Assembly (NCBI RefSeq): GCF_001936615.1
Contig: NZ_MLBF01000005.1
Span: forward strand, 62,001-126,000
Length of the DNA: 64,000 nucleotides
Direction: 5' to 3'
From: Desulfosporosinus metallidurans
GTDB lineage: Bacteria; Bacillota; Desulfitobacteriia; Desulfitobacteriales; Desulfitobacteriaceae
A program made the position numbers and the translations under genes. The notes beneath the pieces were generated by a model that saw nothing but the letters and a program-made list of their open reading frames with translations, had not been told where the DNA came from and did no database searches. Shown piece by piece: positions 1 through 8,838 of the stretch (its first letter is position 1; each line of letters opens with the position of its first letter).

Positions 1-818
1 ACGGCCATCATGAAGGCGAGAACCGTACCTAAAGCCATCCCTTTTTCCATCAGTACATGGACAATGGGAATGATCCCAGCTGCATTGGAATAGAGTGGCA
101 CGCCGATAAGCACTGCCAATGGAACAGCAAGTAGGTTATCCTTTCCAGCATATTTAACTAAGAAATCAGCAGGTGCATAGCCATGCATTGCGCCACCGAT
201 GGCTATCCCAATAATGACATACAGCCAGACCTTTTTCAGAATGTCCACAACATATTCCCAAGCATACTCTGCCCGTTCTCTCCAAGTTAAGGCCGCCAAT
301 TCTGTTTCGCCCATTTTAATGTCGTAAACATACCCCTCCACCAGATGTTCCAGTTTAAGTTTTCCAATCACCAATCCGCCGACAATGGCAACGGTAATCC
401 CAGTAGCGATGTAAATAGCTGCAATCTGCCAGCCAAACATCCCCCAGAGCATGATCAAGGCCACTTCGTTCACCATCGGCGAAGAGATAAGGAAGGAAAA
501 GGTAACCCCCAAGGGTACCCCAGATTCTACAAAGCCGATAAAGACCGGCACTGCGGAGCAGGAACAAAACGGGGTCACGATCCCTAGCAAGGCCGCCATA
601 ATATTCCCAACATATTCTCGTTTACGGCTTAAAATTTTCTTAGTACGTTCCGGTGGGAAAAAGCTACGGATCAGTGAAACCAAAAAGATGATCGTGCCCA
701 ACATTAAAAAGATCTTAATCGTATCATAGATAAAAAAATCAACAGCGGCACCTAGGTGGCTGTTCGGTAGAAGCCCAAATAGTGTGTAGGCTACATAATC
801 AGCAAACATTTGGAGCAT
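1..818 (-). CDS. ArsP/DUF318-family permease (3' end outside window)
   Basis: Polytopic membrane permease of the DUF318/ArsP family, proposed exporters of trivalent organoarsenicals or related solutes. Read from the minus strand it opens MLQMFADYV and carries the family hallmark TPFCSCS at about residues 82-88, followed by several hydrophobic segments; the reading frame runs off the window edge, so about 272 residues are seen. ATG at 818 has GAGAGG 9-10 bases upstream; an in-frame ATG at 836 is possible. It lies 54 bases downstream of an ArsR regulator on the same strand, so the two probably form a metalloid-responsive operon. Family is clear; the exported substrate is inferred. Confidence 0.85.
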   Translation of the reverse strand, partial: MLQMFADYVAYTLFGLLPNSHLGAAVDFFIYDTIKIFLMLGTIIFLVSLIRSFFPPERTKKILSRKREYVGNIMAALLGIVTPFCSCSAVPVFIGFVESGVPLGVTFSFLISSPMVNEVALIMLWGMFGWQIAAIYIATGITVAIVGGLVIGKLKLEHLVEGYVYDIKMGETELAALTWRERAEYAWEYVVDILKKVWLYVIIGIAIGGAMHGYAPADFLVKYAGKDNLLAVPLAVLIGVPLYSNAAGIIPIVHVLMEKGMALGTVLAFMMA

Positions 819-872
819 AATAATCAGTCCTCTCATTAGTAGGTTCTTCTTGCGTCCTGCTTGTGTCCTTCT

Positions 873-1172
873 TTACATTCCGTCCGCCCTCTCTTCCGCT
901 ATACAGTAATAGACGAATTTTCCCCTTCTGCGTCCCTCTACCAAGCCCGCATTTTCCAAAACCTTGAGATTACGTGAAGCTACGGATTGGTTCATCTGAA
1001 AGTGATCCATCAGTTCGCAGACACATAGTTCCCCTTTTTCTAAGACCCGAAACATTTTAAGGCGTGTTTCATCCCCCAAGGCCTTATAGCGTTTAGCTTC
1101 CTGGCGGATTTTACATTCATCATTACCCAAAGCCAGTCTAGTCATTGGCAATTCTTTAAACAAATGGTTCAT
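873..1172 (-). CDS. ArsR/SmtB-family metal(loid)-responsive repressor
   Basis: Winged-helix repressor of 99 residues. The ELCVCEL motif (Cys50, Cys52) in the helix before the recognition helix is the thiol pair used by ArsR proteins to bind As(III)/Sb(III) or soft metals, and the recognition helix with QSVASRNLKVLENAGLV follows. It precedes the ArsP-like permease and probably represses it. An AT-rich stretch with repeated ATATG/CATAT words (about 1215-1290) upstream is a plausible operator. Start: ATG at 1172 has AGAGGAG directly abutting it; a TTG three codons in would be better spaced, so the first three residues are uncertain. Confidence 0.88.
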   Translation of the reverse strand: MNHLFKELPMTRLALGNDECKIRQEAKRYKALGDETRLKMFRVLEKGELCVCELMDHFQMNQSVASRNLKVLENAGLVEGRRRGKFVYYCIAEERADGM

Positions 1173-1563
1173 CTCCTCTAAACACAGTATCGCGCTTGCC
1201 TCATCAGTCTCAAATGGTTTATGTTATTAATTATACTAAGATATTCATATATGTCAATATGTAAATATACTAATATGCAAATATACAAATACTATTATTA
1301 AAATGAGAAATGAGAATGGACTCCAAGGTTTCCCTTCCCAAGTTACTGCCTTTCTACATAGCACTGGGATCGTCTACTATTTAGATGCCGGGTTAAATAT
1401 CATCGAAGCCCAGTTTTCTCTTAATCTTGGGGGCAAAGGGATTCCTCAACATCATAATCCAGTTAAGTCTAGCTACTCCTAGCCGAAAATCCGCGAGAGT
1501 AACGATGAATCCTTTATCCGGATGTGGCACTAGTATAGAAATTTTCACATTCCGATCTGCCAA
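1173..1563. other. Intergenic region with operator-like repeats, no confident gene
   Basis: The part near 1210-1290 is very AT-rich with several near-repeats of ATATG and CATAT, as expected for ArsR operators and promoter of the 873-1172 gene. Between about 1400 and 1565 a minus-strand frame is open for some 55 codons without a good start or a recognised family. I treat it as unassigned, possibly a gene remnant. Confidence 0.4.
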
Positions 1564-1613
1564 AATAATAAAGATCCAAAGTCATAATAAAATGACCTTG
1601 GATCTTTATTATT
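1564..1613 (-). terminator. Rho-independent terminator after the cad regulator
   Basis: A perfect 16-bp inverted repeat (1564-1579 against 1598-1613) with an AT-rich loop lies 28 bases downstream of the stop of the 1641-2045 ArsR gene and ends in A/T-rich arms. Confidence 0.8.
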
Positions 1614-1640
1614 TAGTGATAGATTATGAGCGTTACCGAA

Positions 1641-2045
1641 TTAACCCTCGTCGATATGCTCCAATCCCTGACGATAGAGTTCTGAGACATGAGAGTCATG
1701 CACAGAATAGTAGACCATCTTCCCCTCACGCCGGTATTTGACAAGATCGCTATTCCGAAGCACCCGCAGTTGGTGAGAGGTGGCTGATTGGCTTAATCCT
1801 AATAATTCAGCCAGATCACAAACACAGAACTCCGATTTTGCCAGGGCATCCATAATTCTGATTCTCGTCGGGTCACCCAGCGTCTTAAATAACTCTGACA
1901 AGCTATTCGCCCTGTCAAGGGTAATCAGTTGGTCTGAATACTTATCAATCACCTCATGATGTACGCATAAGCAGTCACACACGGCGTCCTCTACAGATTC
2001 ATGCTTATCGATAGCGGCATCAGCCTCTGGCTTTTTCAGTATCAT
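1641..2045 (-). CDS. ArsR-family regulator, CadC/CmtR-like
   Basis: A 134-residue ArsR/SmtB repressor with an N-terminal extension containing Cys23, Cys25 and Cys27 (DCLCVHH) and a second thiol pair in FCVCDLAE (Cys74, Cys76). That combination resembles CadC-type Cd/Pb/Zn sensors, where N-terminal and helix-3 cysteines form one site. The recognition helix is LSQSATSHQLRVLRNSDL and the C-terminal helix contains His and Glu residues that may form a second site. It follows a CadA-type ATPase by 61 bases on the same strand, so it most likely represses that operon. GGAGTG precedes the ATG by 9 bases. Confidence 0.9.
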   Translation of the reverse strand: MILKKPEADAAIDKHESVEDAVCDCLCVHHEVIDKYSDQLITLDRANSLSELFKTLGDPTRIRIMDALAKSEFCVCDLAELLGLSQSATSHQLRVLRNSDLVKYRREGKMVYYSVHDSHVSELYRQGLEHIDEG

Positions 2046-2106
2046 ACTACTTTCACTCCGAACTTAAAAATAAATAGCCCTTGTACTTTCATTCTACCAT
2101 AGAGTG

Positions 2107-4311
2107 CTACCGTGCCGCCACTTTAACCGTTCGCACTAACGAAGCTTCCGGAAGGGAATTTTTCGGGCTGTTATACCACCTAACCCGCATGGCGTTCATA
2201 ATCGCGAGCAAAGCGACGCCTTCGTCAGCAAAAATTGCCACCCACATATTGGCCAGTCCGAAGGTTGCCAACAAAATCACCAATAATTTTACACCCAAAG
2301 CAAAACCAATGTTTTGCCAAATAATCTTCTTTGTGTATCGAGCAATATGGATAGCCTCTAGGAGCTTGCCCGGTTGATCTTCCATAATCACGACATCCGC
2401 AGCCTCAATCGCTGCATCTGACCCTAAGCCACCCATAGCGATCCCCACATCCGCCCGTGTCAAGACAGGTGCATCGTTGATTCCATCGCCCACAAATGCC
2501 ACTTTACCCTGTCCTTTTGCTTGACTGAACGTCTCCAGCCAAGCAACTTTATCCTCTGGCATTAAATCAGAGTAATATTCGCTCAAGGCTAGTTCTTCCG
2601 CAACTGCTTTGGCAACCGCCGGGTTATCCCCTGTAAGCATAACCGTCTTCAAGCCCATCTGGTTCAAGCCAGCGATCGCTGCTCTGGAATCAGGCTTCAC
2701 TCGGTCAGAGATAATCAATTGCCCAACATAGTCGCCGTTTACGGAGATGTAAACCTCTGTTCCTAACCCCTTAGCAACCGTAAGTCTTGGAGTCAAAATT
2801 CCGGCTTGCTCCAATAGTTCAGCTTTACCCACTAACACGGTCTTTCCATTAAAGATAGCTCGAATCCCTTGTCCGCTTACTTCCTCATAACTTAGCAAGC
2901 CTGTCAAATCACTGTCTTTCAAGACTTTTCCATACTTCTCGCGAATCGATTTAGCAATAGGGTGAGGAGAGTGAGCTTCCGCTCTGGCTGCTATTTCTAT
3001 AAGTTCCTGCTTGGTATACCCTTTTGCCGGGCTGATTTCTACAACTTGGAAGACCCCTTCTGTCAGAGTTCCCGTCTTGTCAAACACCACGGTGCGAAGA
3101 TCTGTCAACGCTTCTAAATAGTTCGCTCCTTTGATCAAGATACCGTGGCGTGAAGCGCCCCCGATCCCCCCGAAATAGCCCAAGGGAACAGAGATCACCA
3201 GCGCGCAAGGGCAAGAAATGACCAAGATTGTCAGCGCCCTATAGAGCCAATCTTGAAAATTTCCGCCACTCAAAAGCGGAGGCACTAAGGCAATTCCTAA
3301 TGCTACCACGACAACGGCAGGCGTATAATAGCGGGCAAAGGTCGTAATAAACTTTTCCGTGGTTGCTTTGTGGGTACTGGCGTTCTCGACCAAGTCTAAG
3401 ATCTTTTGTACGGATGATTCAGCAAACACCTTCGTAACACGCACCGTCAAGACCCCAGTTGTGTTGATCATACCGGCTAAAACGGTATTTCCCACTTGGA
3501 CTTTTCTCGGCACCGACTCACCGGTCAGAGCAGACGTATCGACAAACGAACTTCCATTCACGATTTCGCCGTCTAAAGGAACCTTTTCTCCCGGGCGAAC
3601 CAAAATCTGCTGACCGACCTGCACTTCTTCGGGATCAACTTTGAGCACATCCAACTGATGAACTAGATTGGCATACTCCGGACGGAAATTCAGCAAGGCC
3701 TGAATAGAATGACGAGAACGGTTTACAGCCCGTTCCTCTAAGTATTCACCCACGGAGTAGAACAACATGACAGCAACAGCTTCAGGCAAGGCATGAATGG
3801 CAATCGCCCCGACGGTTGCCAAAGACATCAGAAAATTCTCGTCAAAGAGTTGTCCCCTGAATAGATTGCGAACAGCCTTGGCTAGGACTTTGTAGCCTAC
3901 TATAAAATAAGCCGTTAAGTTAACCAAATATTCAATAATTTCCCAAGAACTGTTTTTCCAACGTGACTCAAAAACCAAACCTACCGCAAATAACACACCC
4001 GCAATCATAATCCTTGTAAGTCTCCGCTTATTCTCCTTAGCCGCAGCAGCAGTATTATCCGGAGTAGCTACTTTTTGCTTCGTTTGGATCGGAACGAGTG
4101 TTACTCCCGCCTCAATTCTCTCCATAATATCCTGAGCCTGCACGACCCGCGAAGGAGGTAAGAAAACCGTCTTGATCGCATAGTTGATCGTTGTCTCTCC
4201 TATTCCTTCCGTTGCACTCAGCATTCTCTCCATTTTCGCCGAACAATTGGCACAAAATTCCCCTTCAATACGATACTTCACACGTTCTTCTTTAGATAGT
4301 TGTTCCGTCAT
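2107..4311 (-). CDS. cadA: CadA/ZntA-type heavy-metal P-type ATPase
   Basis: P1B-type ATPase of 734 residues that exports Zn/Cd/Pb across the membrane. An N-terminal heavy-metal-associated domain has Cys20 and Cys23 (FCANCSAKMERM). Then come the TGES actuator motif (near 263), the membrane CPC metal site (near 367-369), the phosphorylated Asp in DKTGTLTEG (near 411) and the GDGINDAP hinge. The frame is open to an ATG at 4338, but GGAGGGGAAGAG sits immediately before the ATG at 4311, so I use that. Two direct TGTTCATAT repeats upstream are a likely operator for the CadC-like regulator encoded downstream. Metal class follows from the CPC motif; Zn versus Cd preference is not resolved. Confidence 0.95.
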   Translation of the reverse strand: MTEQLSKEERVKYRIEGEFCANCSAKMERMLSATEGIGETTINYAIKTVFLPPSRVVQAQDIMERIEAGVTLVPIQTKQKVATPDNTAAAAKENKRRLTRIMIAGVLFAVGLVFESRWKNSSWEIIEYLVNLTAYFIVGYKVLAKAVRNLFRGQLFDENFLMSLATVGAIAIHALPEAVAVMLFYSVGEYLEERAVNRSRHSIQALLNFRPEYANLVHQLDVLKVDPEEVQVGQQILVRPGEKVPLDGEIVNGSSFVDTSALTGESVPRKVQVGNTVLAGMINTTGVLTVRVTKVFAESSVQKILDLVENASTHKATTEKFITTFARYYTPAVVVVALGIALVPPLLSGGNFQDWLYRALTILVISCPCALVISVPLGYFGGIGGASRHGILIKGANYLEALTDLRTVVFDKTGTLTEGVFQVVEISPAKGYTKQELIEIAARAEAHSPHPIAKSIREKYGKVLKDSDLTGLLSYEEVSGQGIRAIFNGKTVLVGKAELLEQAGILTPRLTVAKGLGTEVYISVNGDYVGQLIISDRVKPDSRAAIAGLNQMGLKTVMLTGDNPAVAKAVAEELALSEYYSDLMPEDKVAWLETFSQAKGQGKVAFVGDGINDAPVLTRADVGIAMGGLGSDAAIEAADVVIMEDQPGKLLEAIHIARYTKKIIWQNIGFALGVKLLVILLATFGLANMWVAIFADEGVALLAIMNAMRVRWYNSPKNSLPEASLVRTVKVAAR

Positions 4312-4371
4312 CTCTTCCCCTCCAAAAAATTGCTTCATAACAAATCTAAAATACCAAGCAAACTTTATCTA

Positions 4372-4396
4372 TGTTCATATGTTTAACTGTTCATAT
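4372..4396 (-). promoter_or_regulatory. Putative CadC-type operator upstream of cadA
   Basis: Two identical 9-base words (minus strand ATATGAACA) start 16 bases apart, about 60-85 bases upstream of the cadA start. Position and symmetry suit an ArsR-family operator; binding is inferred. Confidence 0.45.
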
Positions 4397-4479
4397 ATAA
4401 ATTAACACGACTTTCGTGAAATTGCAATCAAAAGATTAGCTCCTCCAATTTGGCCGGATATTGCCTTACTTAAGCTCCC

Positions 4480-4589
4480 ACCTCCTGGGGCCATTGGGCG
4501 ATCTCAGTCATAGAATGCAAAACGACTCCACAAGAAAGTGGAACCGTCACCGTTTTTTGCCCATTACTCAGCAGAATTAATGGCCCGTA
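4480..4589 (-). other. Short unassigned frame between M20 peptidase and cadA
   Basis: Directly after the stop of the M20 peptidase the same frame stays open for about 36 codons with protein-like composition (contains NGQKTVTVPLSCGV) and no start codon of its own. It may be a remnant of another gene. No family recognised. Confidence 0.25.
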
Positions 4590-5654
4590 CTAATGAAAGT
4601 TCATAATAAAATTTTCTAGAATTTTTTCATAATCATAGATAGACTGAACTAAAACATACTCTCCATCACCATGCCAAAACTCTCCCGACAGTCCGAATTC
4701 AACGGAAGGTATTCGTTTCTTTGTAAAGAATCTTGCATCGGACGAACCATGTTGAGCTACAATGTTTAATTTTTCGTTGTGAGTAATCTCCCTTATTGAA
4801 TCGGTCAACTGCTGCACAAAGTGATTTTCAGGTTGGATGTTGACACTTGAGCCAATCATGTTAACCACCACATCCCCAGTGACAACACTCTCAATTTCTT
4901 TGATAATCCGTTCAGGTTCAATATGAGGAACAAATCTAATATCCAATCCGATCCGACATTGATCAGGGACTTTATTATACATACATCCCCCTTCTATAAC
5001 AGCCAAATTTATTGAAGAACCGCTATAAAATTCTGATTTTTCAGCCATGAAAGGTAAACTTGATACTTTATTGAAAGTTTCAAGTGCTTTTAAAATAGCA
5101 TTATTGCCTTCCCAAGGTCTGCTCCCGTGTGCAGAACGTCCGTATTCAATAATATCCAACCTTATGAAGCCCTTTGCTTGTAAGCCTATTCCTAAATCCG
5201 TAGGCTCACCGCAAATAACGAAATCAGCTGTATAACCATTTTCGACAAGATACTGACTGCAGTTGTTTCCTCCTTCCTCCTCATCCGAAACTAATTGTAG
5301 CATTACCTTGCAGGGAAGGTTTTTATCTTTCAGTTTGATGATCGTGTTCATCATGGCAGCACAACCTGCTTTCATATCAGCTGCGCCTCTGCCGAATATT
5401 TTGCCTTCTTTTTCGTAGGGTTGGAATAATTCTTTTTTCCCTGATACTACATCCAAATGACCGTTGAGCGCTATCTTTTTATTCCCTTTTCCAATTTCGC
5501 AGAGATAGCTTTTATAACCCTTATTTTCAATTATTTTTCCTTTGATACCGTGATTGTCCATATATGTTTTTGCATATTCCACTGCTTTATTGGCATTTTC
5601 TTTTATGGAGGAATCAATTTTAATCAATTCACTGGTTAATTCATTAGTTTGCAT
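4590..5654 (-). CDS. M20-family metallopeptidase (ArgE/DapE-like)
   Basis: Cytosolic zinc peptidase or deacylase of 354 residues in the ArgE/DapE/CPG2 branch of family M20. The first metal ligands are His66 and Asp68 in GHLDVV, the bridging Asp93 is in GAADMKAG, the catalytic and metal Glu pair is in DEEEGG (about 126-127), and a late His is in EFWHGDGE. The dimerisation insert occupies roughly 170-280. It is the last gene of the long minus-strand peptide operon, one base after the S9 peptidase stop, with GGGGGAATAAC before its ATG. It probably finishes breakdown of imported peptides or acylated amino acids; exact substrate unknown. Confidence 0.88.
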   Translation of the reverse strand: MQTNELTSELIKIDSSIKENANKAVEYAKTYMDNHGIKGKIIENKGYKSYLCEIGKGNKKIALNGHLDVVSGKKELFQPYEKEGKIFGRGAADMKAGCAAMMNTIIKLKDKNLPCKVMLQLVSDEEEGGNNCSQYLVENGYTADFVICGEPTDLGIGLQAKGFIRLDIIEYGRSAHGSRPWEGNNAILKALETFNKVSSLPFMAEKSEFYSGSSINLAVIEGGCMYNKVPDQCRIGLDIRFVPHIEPERIIKEIESVVTGDVVVNMIGSSVNIQPENHFVQQLTDSIREITHNEKLNIVAQHGSSDARFFTKKRIPSVEFGLSGEFWHGDGEYVLVQSIYDYEKILENFIMNFH

Positions 5655-5655
5655 G

Positions 5656-7587
5656 TTATTCCCCCTTGCTTAGGTGCATATCAAACCATTTCAGCAATTC
5701 ATAGAATCTTTTTGCTTTGTTTAACGGTTTACCTTTCGTTTCATAAAAATGATTTTCATCTTCAAACAAACAGAATTTTGATTCTATACCAAAGTATTTT
5801 ATGGCACTGAACATTTGAAGAGATTCAGTGTAATTGCATCTAGTGTCATTTTTCCCATGAACAAATAGCGTGGGTGTTTTGACTCTGTTTGCAAAGGTAA
5901 GAGGAGAATCGTTTATGTAAGCTTCCATGTTATTCCACAGATCAATCCCGCCAATATAATCCGACATATAAGCATATCCGATATCTGATGTATTGAACAT
6001 ACTAACTGCATTACTAATGCCTCTTTCGGAAACAGCAGCACTAAACCTGGTCGTATGGGATATAATATAATTTGTCATATATCCCCCATAAGAGCCTCCT
6101 GTTACCCCCAGCCTGTTTGCATCGATATTTGTATACTCTTTTATAACCTCATCGGTAAAACCCATCAGATCATAAAAGGCATATGAACCAAAGTTGCCTC
6201 GGATATCTGAAAAGTTATTTCCTTTTCCGTCGCTCCCTCTGGGATTGCAGAAGAATACAAAATATCCATTGGAAGCTAATATTTGCATCAGATGAGAATA
6301 GGTATCGGTGTAAATCATCCGGGGACCACCATGTATACATAAAACACCGGGATATTTTTTGCTTTCATCAAAATCAACAGGTTTAACAACCCATCCTTCT
6401 ATTCTTGTCCCATCAAGGTTAGTGCAGCTTAGTGGTTCAGGCCTCATAACAATACGATTGTCTGTCAGCCAGTCATTCAAATTCGTGAGCTTGTATTCTT
6501 TTCCGTCTCTTAAGGAATATATTTCGTGGGGGGACTGTGATCTCAAGCCTATAAAAAGGATACTCTCGTTTAAAACCGCAAAGGAATCTATTGTGCCGGG
6601 TTCAAAAGAGAGTTTTTCATGCTTGCCGGTTTTATTAATTTTATTTAGATATGCACCATTTTCCTCAAGGGTTAAAAAATACAATTGGTTATCATATACA
6701 TAAAAATCACTCGATTGGCCGAATCTTGCATCTGTTATAATGGATTTCCCTGAAGGGCTTTTATCAAAGCCTTCTGTGATCTTACTTTGTTTTTTGGTGT
6801 TTAAATCAATCGTATAGAATTCATGATTTTCATTTCTACCGTAAGTCTTTAAATCTGATCCTGTAAAAATAACTGTTTCTTTATCTATAAAAGCGATATT
6901 GGAAATGCTTAAGGAATTTTCAGCTGATATGATCTCGATTTTCTCTGACTCAGCATCTATAAAATAAATATTATTTGATTCGCTTTTTATATATTTGTCC
7001 ATGATTGAACTGATAAATGCAATTCTGTTTCCCGATTCATCAGCTACCATACTTACGATATGAATATCGTCCCCGGAAATTTTTACTATTTTCTCATCAG
7101 AAATTCCGTACGAAAAAAGAGAATTCCTATAATTGGCAGATACGCCTATGCCTTCTGCATAGAAAGGAAGTTCCGTTCCTTCCTGAACATTTTTCGTCCG
7201 CTTAATAATAGAATTTCTGCTGCTGAAGATCACTTTATTGCCGGAAAACACGAATTCCGCAACATTCATTGGAATAGAAAACATTTTTTCACTATAGTTT
7301 GTATCTATATTATGTTTATAAAAAATACTGCTATCTTCTTCTATAATAAAGTATATTATAAAAGCATCCTTCCAAATATAATTTTTGACACTTCCTACAG
7401 TGCCCAATTTTCTCAACTGATTGCTATCAAGATAAATAAGCCAAAGGCTATCATCATAACCATTACTTTTCAAATTAGCTCTATTAATAATAAAAGCAGC
7501 CATATTCCGCTTTTCATGCATTTTTAAATTTGAAAGAACTTGATTTTCAAGAAAATCATCCCTAGTAATATTTGTCTTCATTGACAT
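5656..7587 (-). CDS. S9-family prolyl oligopeptidase-like serine peptidase
   Basis: Peptidase of 643 residues. An N-terminal beta-propeller-like half (about 1-390) is followed by an alpha/beta-hydrolase domain containing the triad: Ser499 in GGSYGGYM, Asp581 in HGKND and His613 in DENH. This is the dipeptidyl-/acylaminoacyl-peptidase arrangement. There is no signal peptide, so it should act on peptides in the cytoplasm. It follows the Opp ATPases in the same operon, consistent with hydrolysis of the imported oligopeptides. Cleavage specificity cannot be read from the sequence. Confidence 0.9.
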   Translation of the reverse strand: MSMKTNITRDDFLENQVLSNLKMHEKRNMAAFIINRANLKSNGYDDSLWLIYLDSNQLRKLGTVGSVKNYIWKDAFIIYFIIEEDSSIFYKHNIDTNYSEKMFSIPMNVAEFVFSGNKVIFSSRNSIIKRTKNVQEGTELPFYAEGIGVSANYRNSLFSYGISDEKIVKISGDDIHIVSMVADESGNRIAFISSIMDKYIKSESNNIYFIDAESEKIEIISAENSLSISNIAFIDKETVIFTGSDLKTYGRNENHEFYTIDLNTKKQSKITEGFDKSPSGKSIITDARFGQSSDFYVYDNQLYFLTLEENGAYLNKINKTGKHEKLSFEPGTIDSFAVLNESILFIGLRSQSPHEIYSLRDGKEYKLTNLNDWLTDNRIVMRPEPLSCTNLDGTRIEGWVVKPVDFDESKKYPGVLCIHGGPRMIYTDTYSHLMQILASNGYFVFFCNPRGSDGKGNNFSDIRGNFGSYAFYDLMGFTDEVIKEYTNIDANRLGVTGGSYGGYMTNYIISHTTRFSAAVSERGISNAVSMFNTSDIGYAYMSDYIGGIDLWNNMEAYINDSPLTFANRVKTPTLFVHGKNDTRCNYTESLQMFSAIKYFGIESKFCLFEDENHFYETKGKPLNKAKRFYELLKWFDMHLSKGE

Positions 7588-7650
7588 CCCCCCTTCCGGA
7601 ATTTAATAGCCAAATAAATTCTAAACGTCCTGCAAATGATTTACCGCACG

Positions 7651-7803
7651 CTATAACCATAGTTTAACAATGATGAGAGCTATAAAAACGGCTAATAAAA
7701 TAATAAAAAATCTTGGCAATATTAATTCAAACATTGCTATAGTTAATGCAAATATATCTTTAAAATCTAAACTGTCTTTTTTATTTTTTTGAATTTTAAT
7801 CAC
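7651..7803 (-). CDS. Small membrane protein within the peptide operon
   Basis: A 50-codon frame starting GTG (7803) and ending TAG. The first 15 residues are basic/polar (begins IKIQKNKKDS) and the last 25 form one strongly hydrophobic segment ending VKLWL. An in-frame stop immediately precedes the GTG, and GAAGAG lies a few bases upstream. It fills the gap between the OppF-like ATPase and the S9 peptidase on the same strand, so co-transcription is expected. No family recognised; it could be an accessory subunit of the transporter or a membrane tether. Real translation is plausible but not proven. Confidence 0.5.
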   Translation of the reverse strand: MIKIQKNKKDSLDFKDIFALTIAMFELILPRFFIILLAVFIALIIVKLWL

Positions 7804-7841
7804 CTACTCTTCAATGAAAAACCATTTTCAAAAATCATTAC

Positions 7842-8825
7842 TCAATAAAGATGGCAGCAAACATCATGATCTGTTTCTATTGTTTTCATCTGTGGAACTG
7901 TTTCTTTACATACCGGCATTGCATGAGGACATCGAGTATGAAATTTACATCCCTTTGGCGGATTTGCAGGGCTTGGAACATCTCCTTTTAGAATAATCCT
8001 TTCCTTTTTCTCTTTGGGATTGGATTTTGGAACTGCAGACAGCAAGGATTTTGTATAGGGATGAAGAGGATTTGCAAATAAACTTTCACTTGACGCTTGC
8101 TCTGCAATTGATCCAAGGTACATCACACCTATTCTGTCACAGAAATACTTAACAACTCCCAAATCATGGGATATGAATAAATACGTCAGTCCTAAGTTTT
8201 CTTTCAAGTCCTGCATCAAAGTAAGTACTTGAGCTTGAATTGAAACATCCAAGGCTGCAAGCGGTTCATCGCCGATTATAAATTTTGGAGCAAGTGTTAA
8301 AGCTCTTGCAATAGCTATTCTCTGTCTTTGGCCTCCGCTGAATTCATGAGGATATTTTGTAACACATTCTCCTCTCAGACCGCAAAGTTCCAATAATTCT
8401 CTAGACATATTGATAGCTTCTTTTCTTTTAGCTATCCCGTGTTCAACCAAACCTTCCGATACGATTGTCCCGACATTCATTCTAGGATCAAGGCATGTTC
8501 CGGGATCTTGGAATATGATCTGCATATCACGCCTTAGGCTTCTCATTTCTTTATGATCTAAATACTGTTTCTTTTCTACGTCAAAAATCAATTTTCCATT
8601 AAAAACTACAGATCCGTAAGTGGGTTTCAATAAATTTAGAATTGTCCTTCCTGTTGTAGATTTACCGCAGCCTGACTCACCCACAAGTCCATAAATTTCA
8701 CCTTTTTTAATCGTAAATGAAATATCATCCACTGCTTTGACTGCTCCGGTTACTCTTGAAAAAACGCCACTACATATAGGAAAATACTTTTTCAAATTAT
8801 TCACTTCCAGAATATTCTCAGACAA
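7842..8825 (-). CDS. oppF: Oligopeptide ABC transporter ATPase, OppF type
   Basis: ABC ATPase of 327 residues with Walker A GESGCGKST, signature LSGGQRQRIAIARAL, Walker B with DEP, and the C-terminal oligopeptide/dipeptide-transporter domain (HPYTKSLLSAVP and a Cys-rich CKFHTRCPHAMPVC stretch). With the OppD-like protein encoded 13 bases upstream it should form the nucleotide-binding heterodimer energising peptide uptake. Lengths and motif order match OppF/DppF. Whether the ligand is a peptide, dipeptide or another amide is not determined. Confidence 0.93.
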   Translation of the reverse strand: MSENILEVNNLKKYFPICSGVFSRVTGAVKAVDDISFTIKKGEIYGLVGESGCGKSTTGRTILNLLKPTYGSVVFNGKLIFDVEKKQYLDHKEMRSLRRDMQIIFQDPGTCLDPRMNVGTIVSEGLVEHGIAKRKEAINMSRELLELCGLRGECVTKYPHEFSGGQRQRIAIARALTLAPKFIIGDEPLAALDVSIQAQVLTLMQDLKENLGLTYLFISHDLGVVKYFCDRIGVMYLGSIAEQASSESLFANPLHPYTKSLLSAVPKSNPKEKKERIILKGDVPSPANPPKGCKFHTRCPHAMPVCKETVPQMKTIETDHDVCCHLY

Positions 8826-8838
8826 AATGAATCACCTC

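Noticed and set aside
1427..1741. 104-codon plus-strand frame
   Set aside because: It runs through the terminator at 1564-1613 and into the antisense of the ArsR gene.
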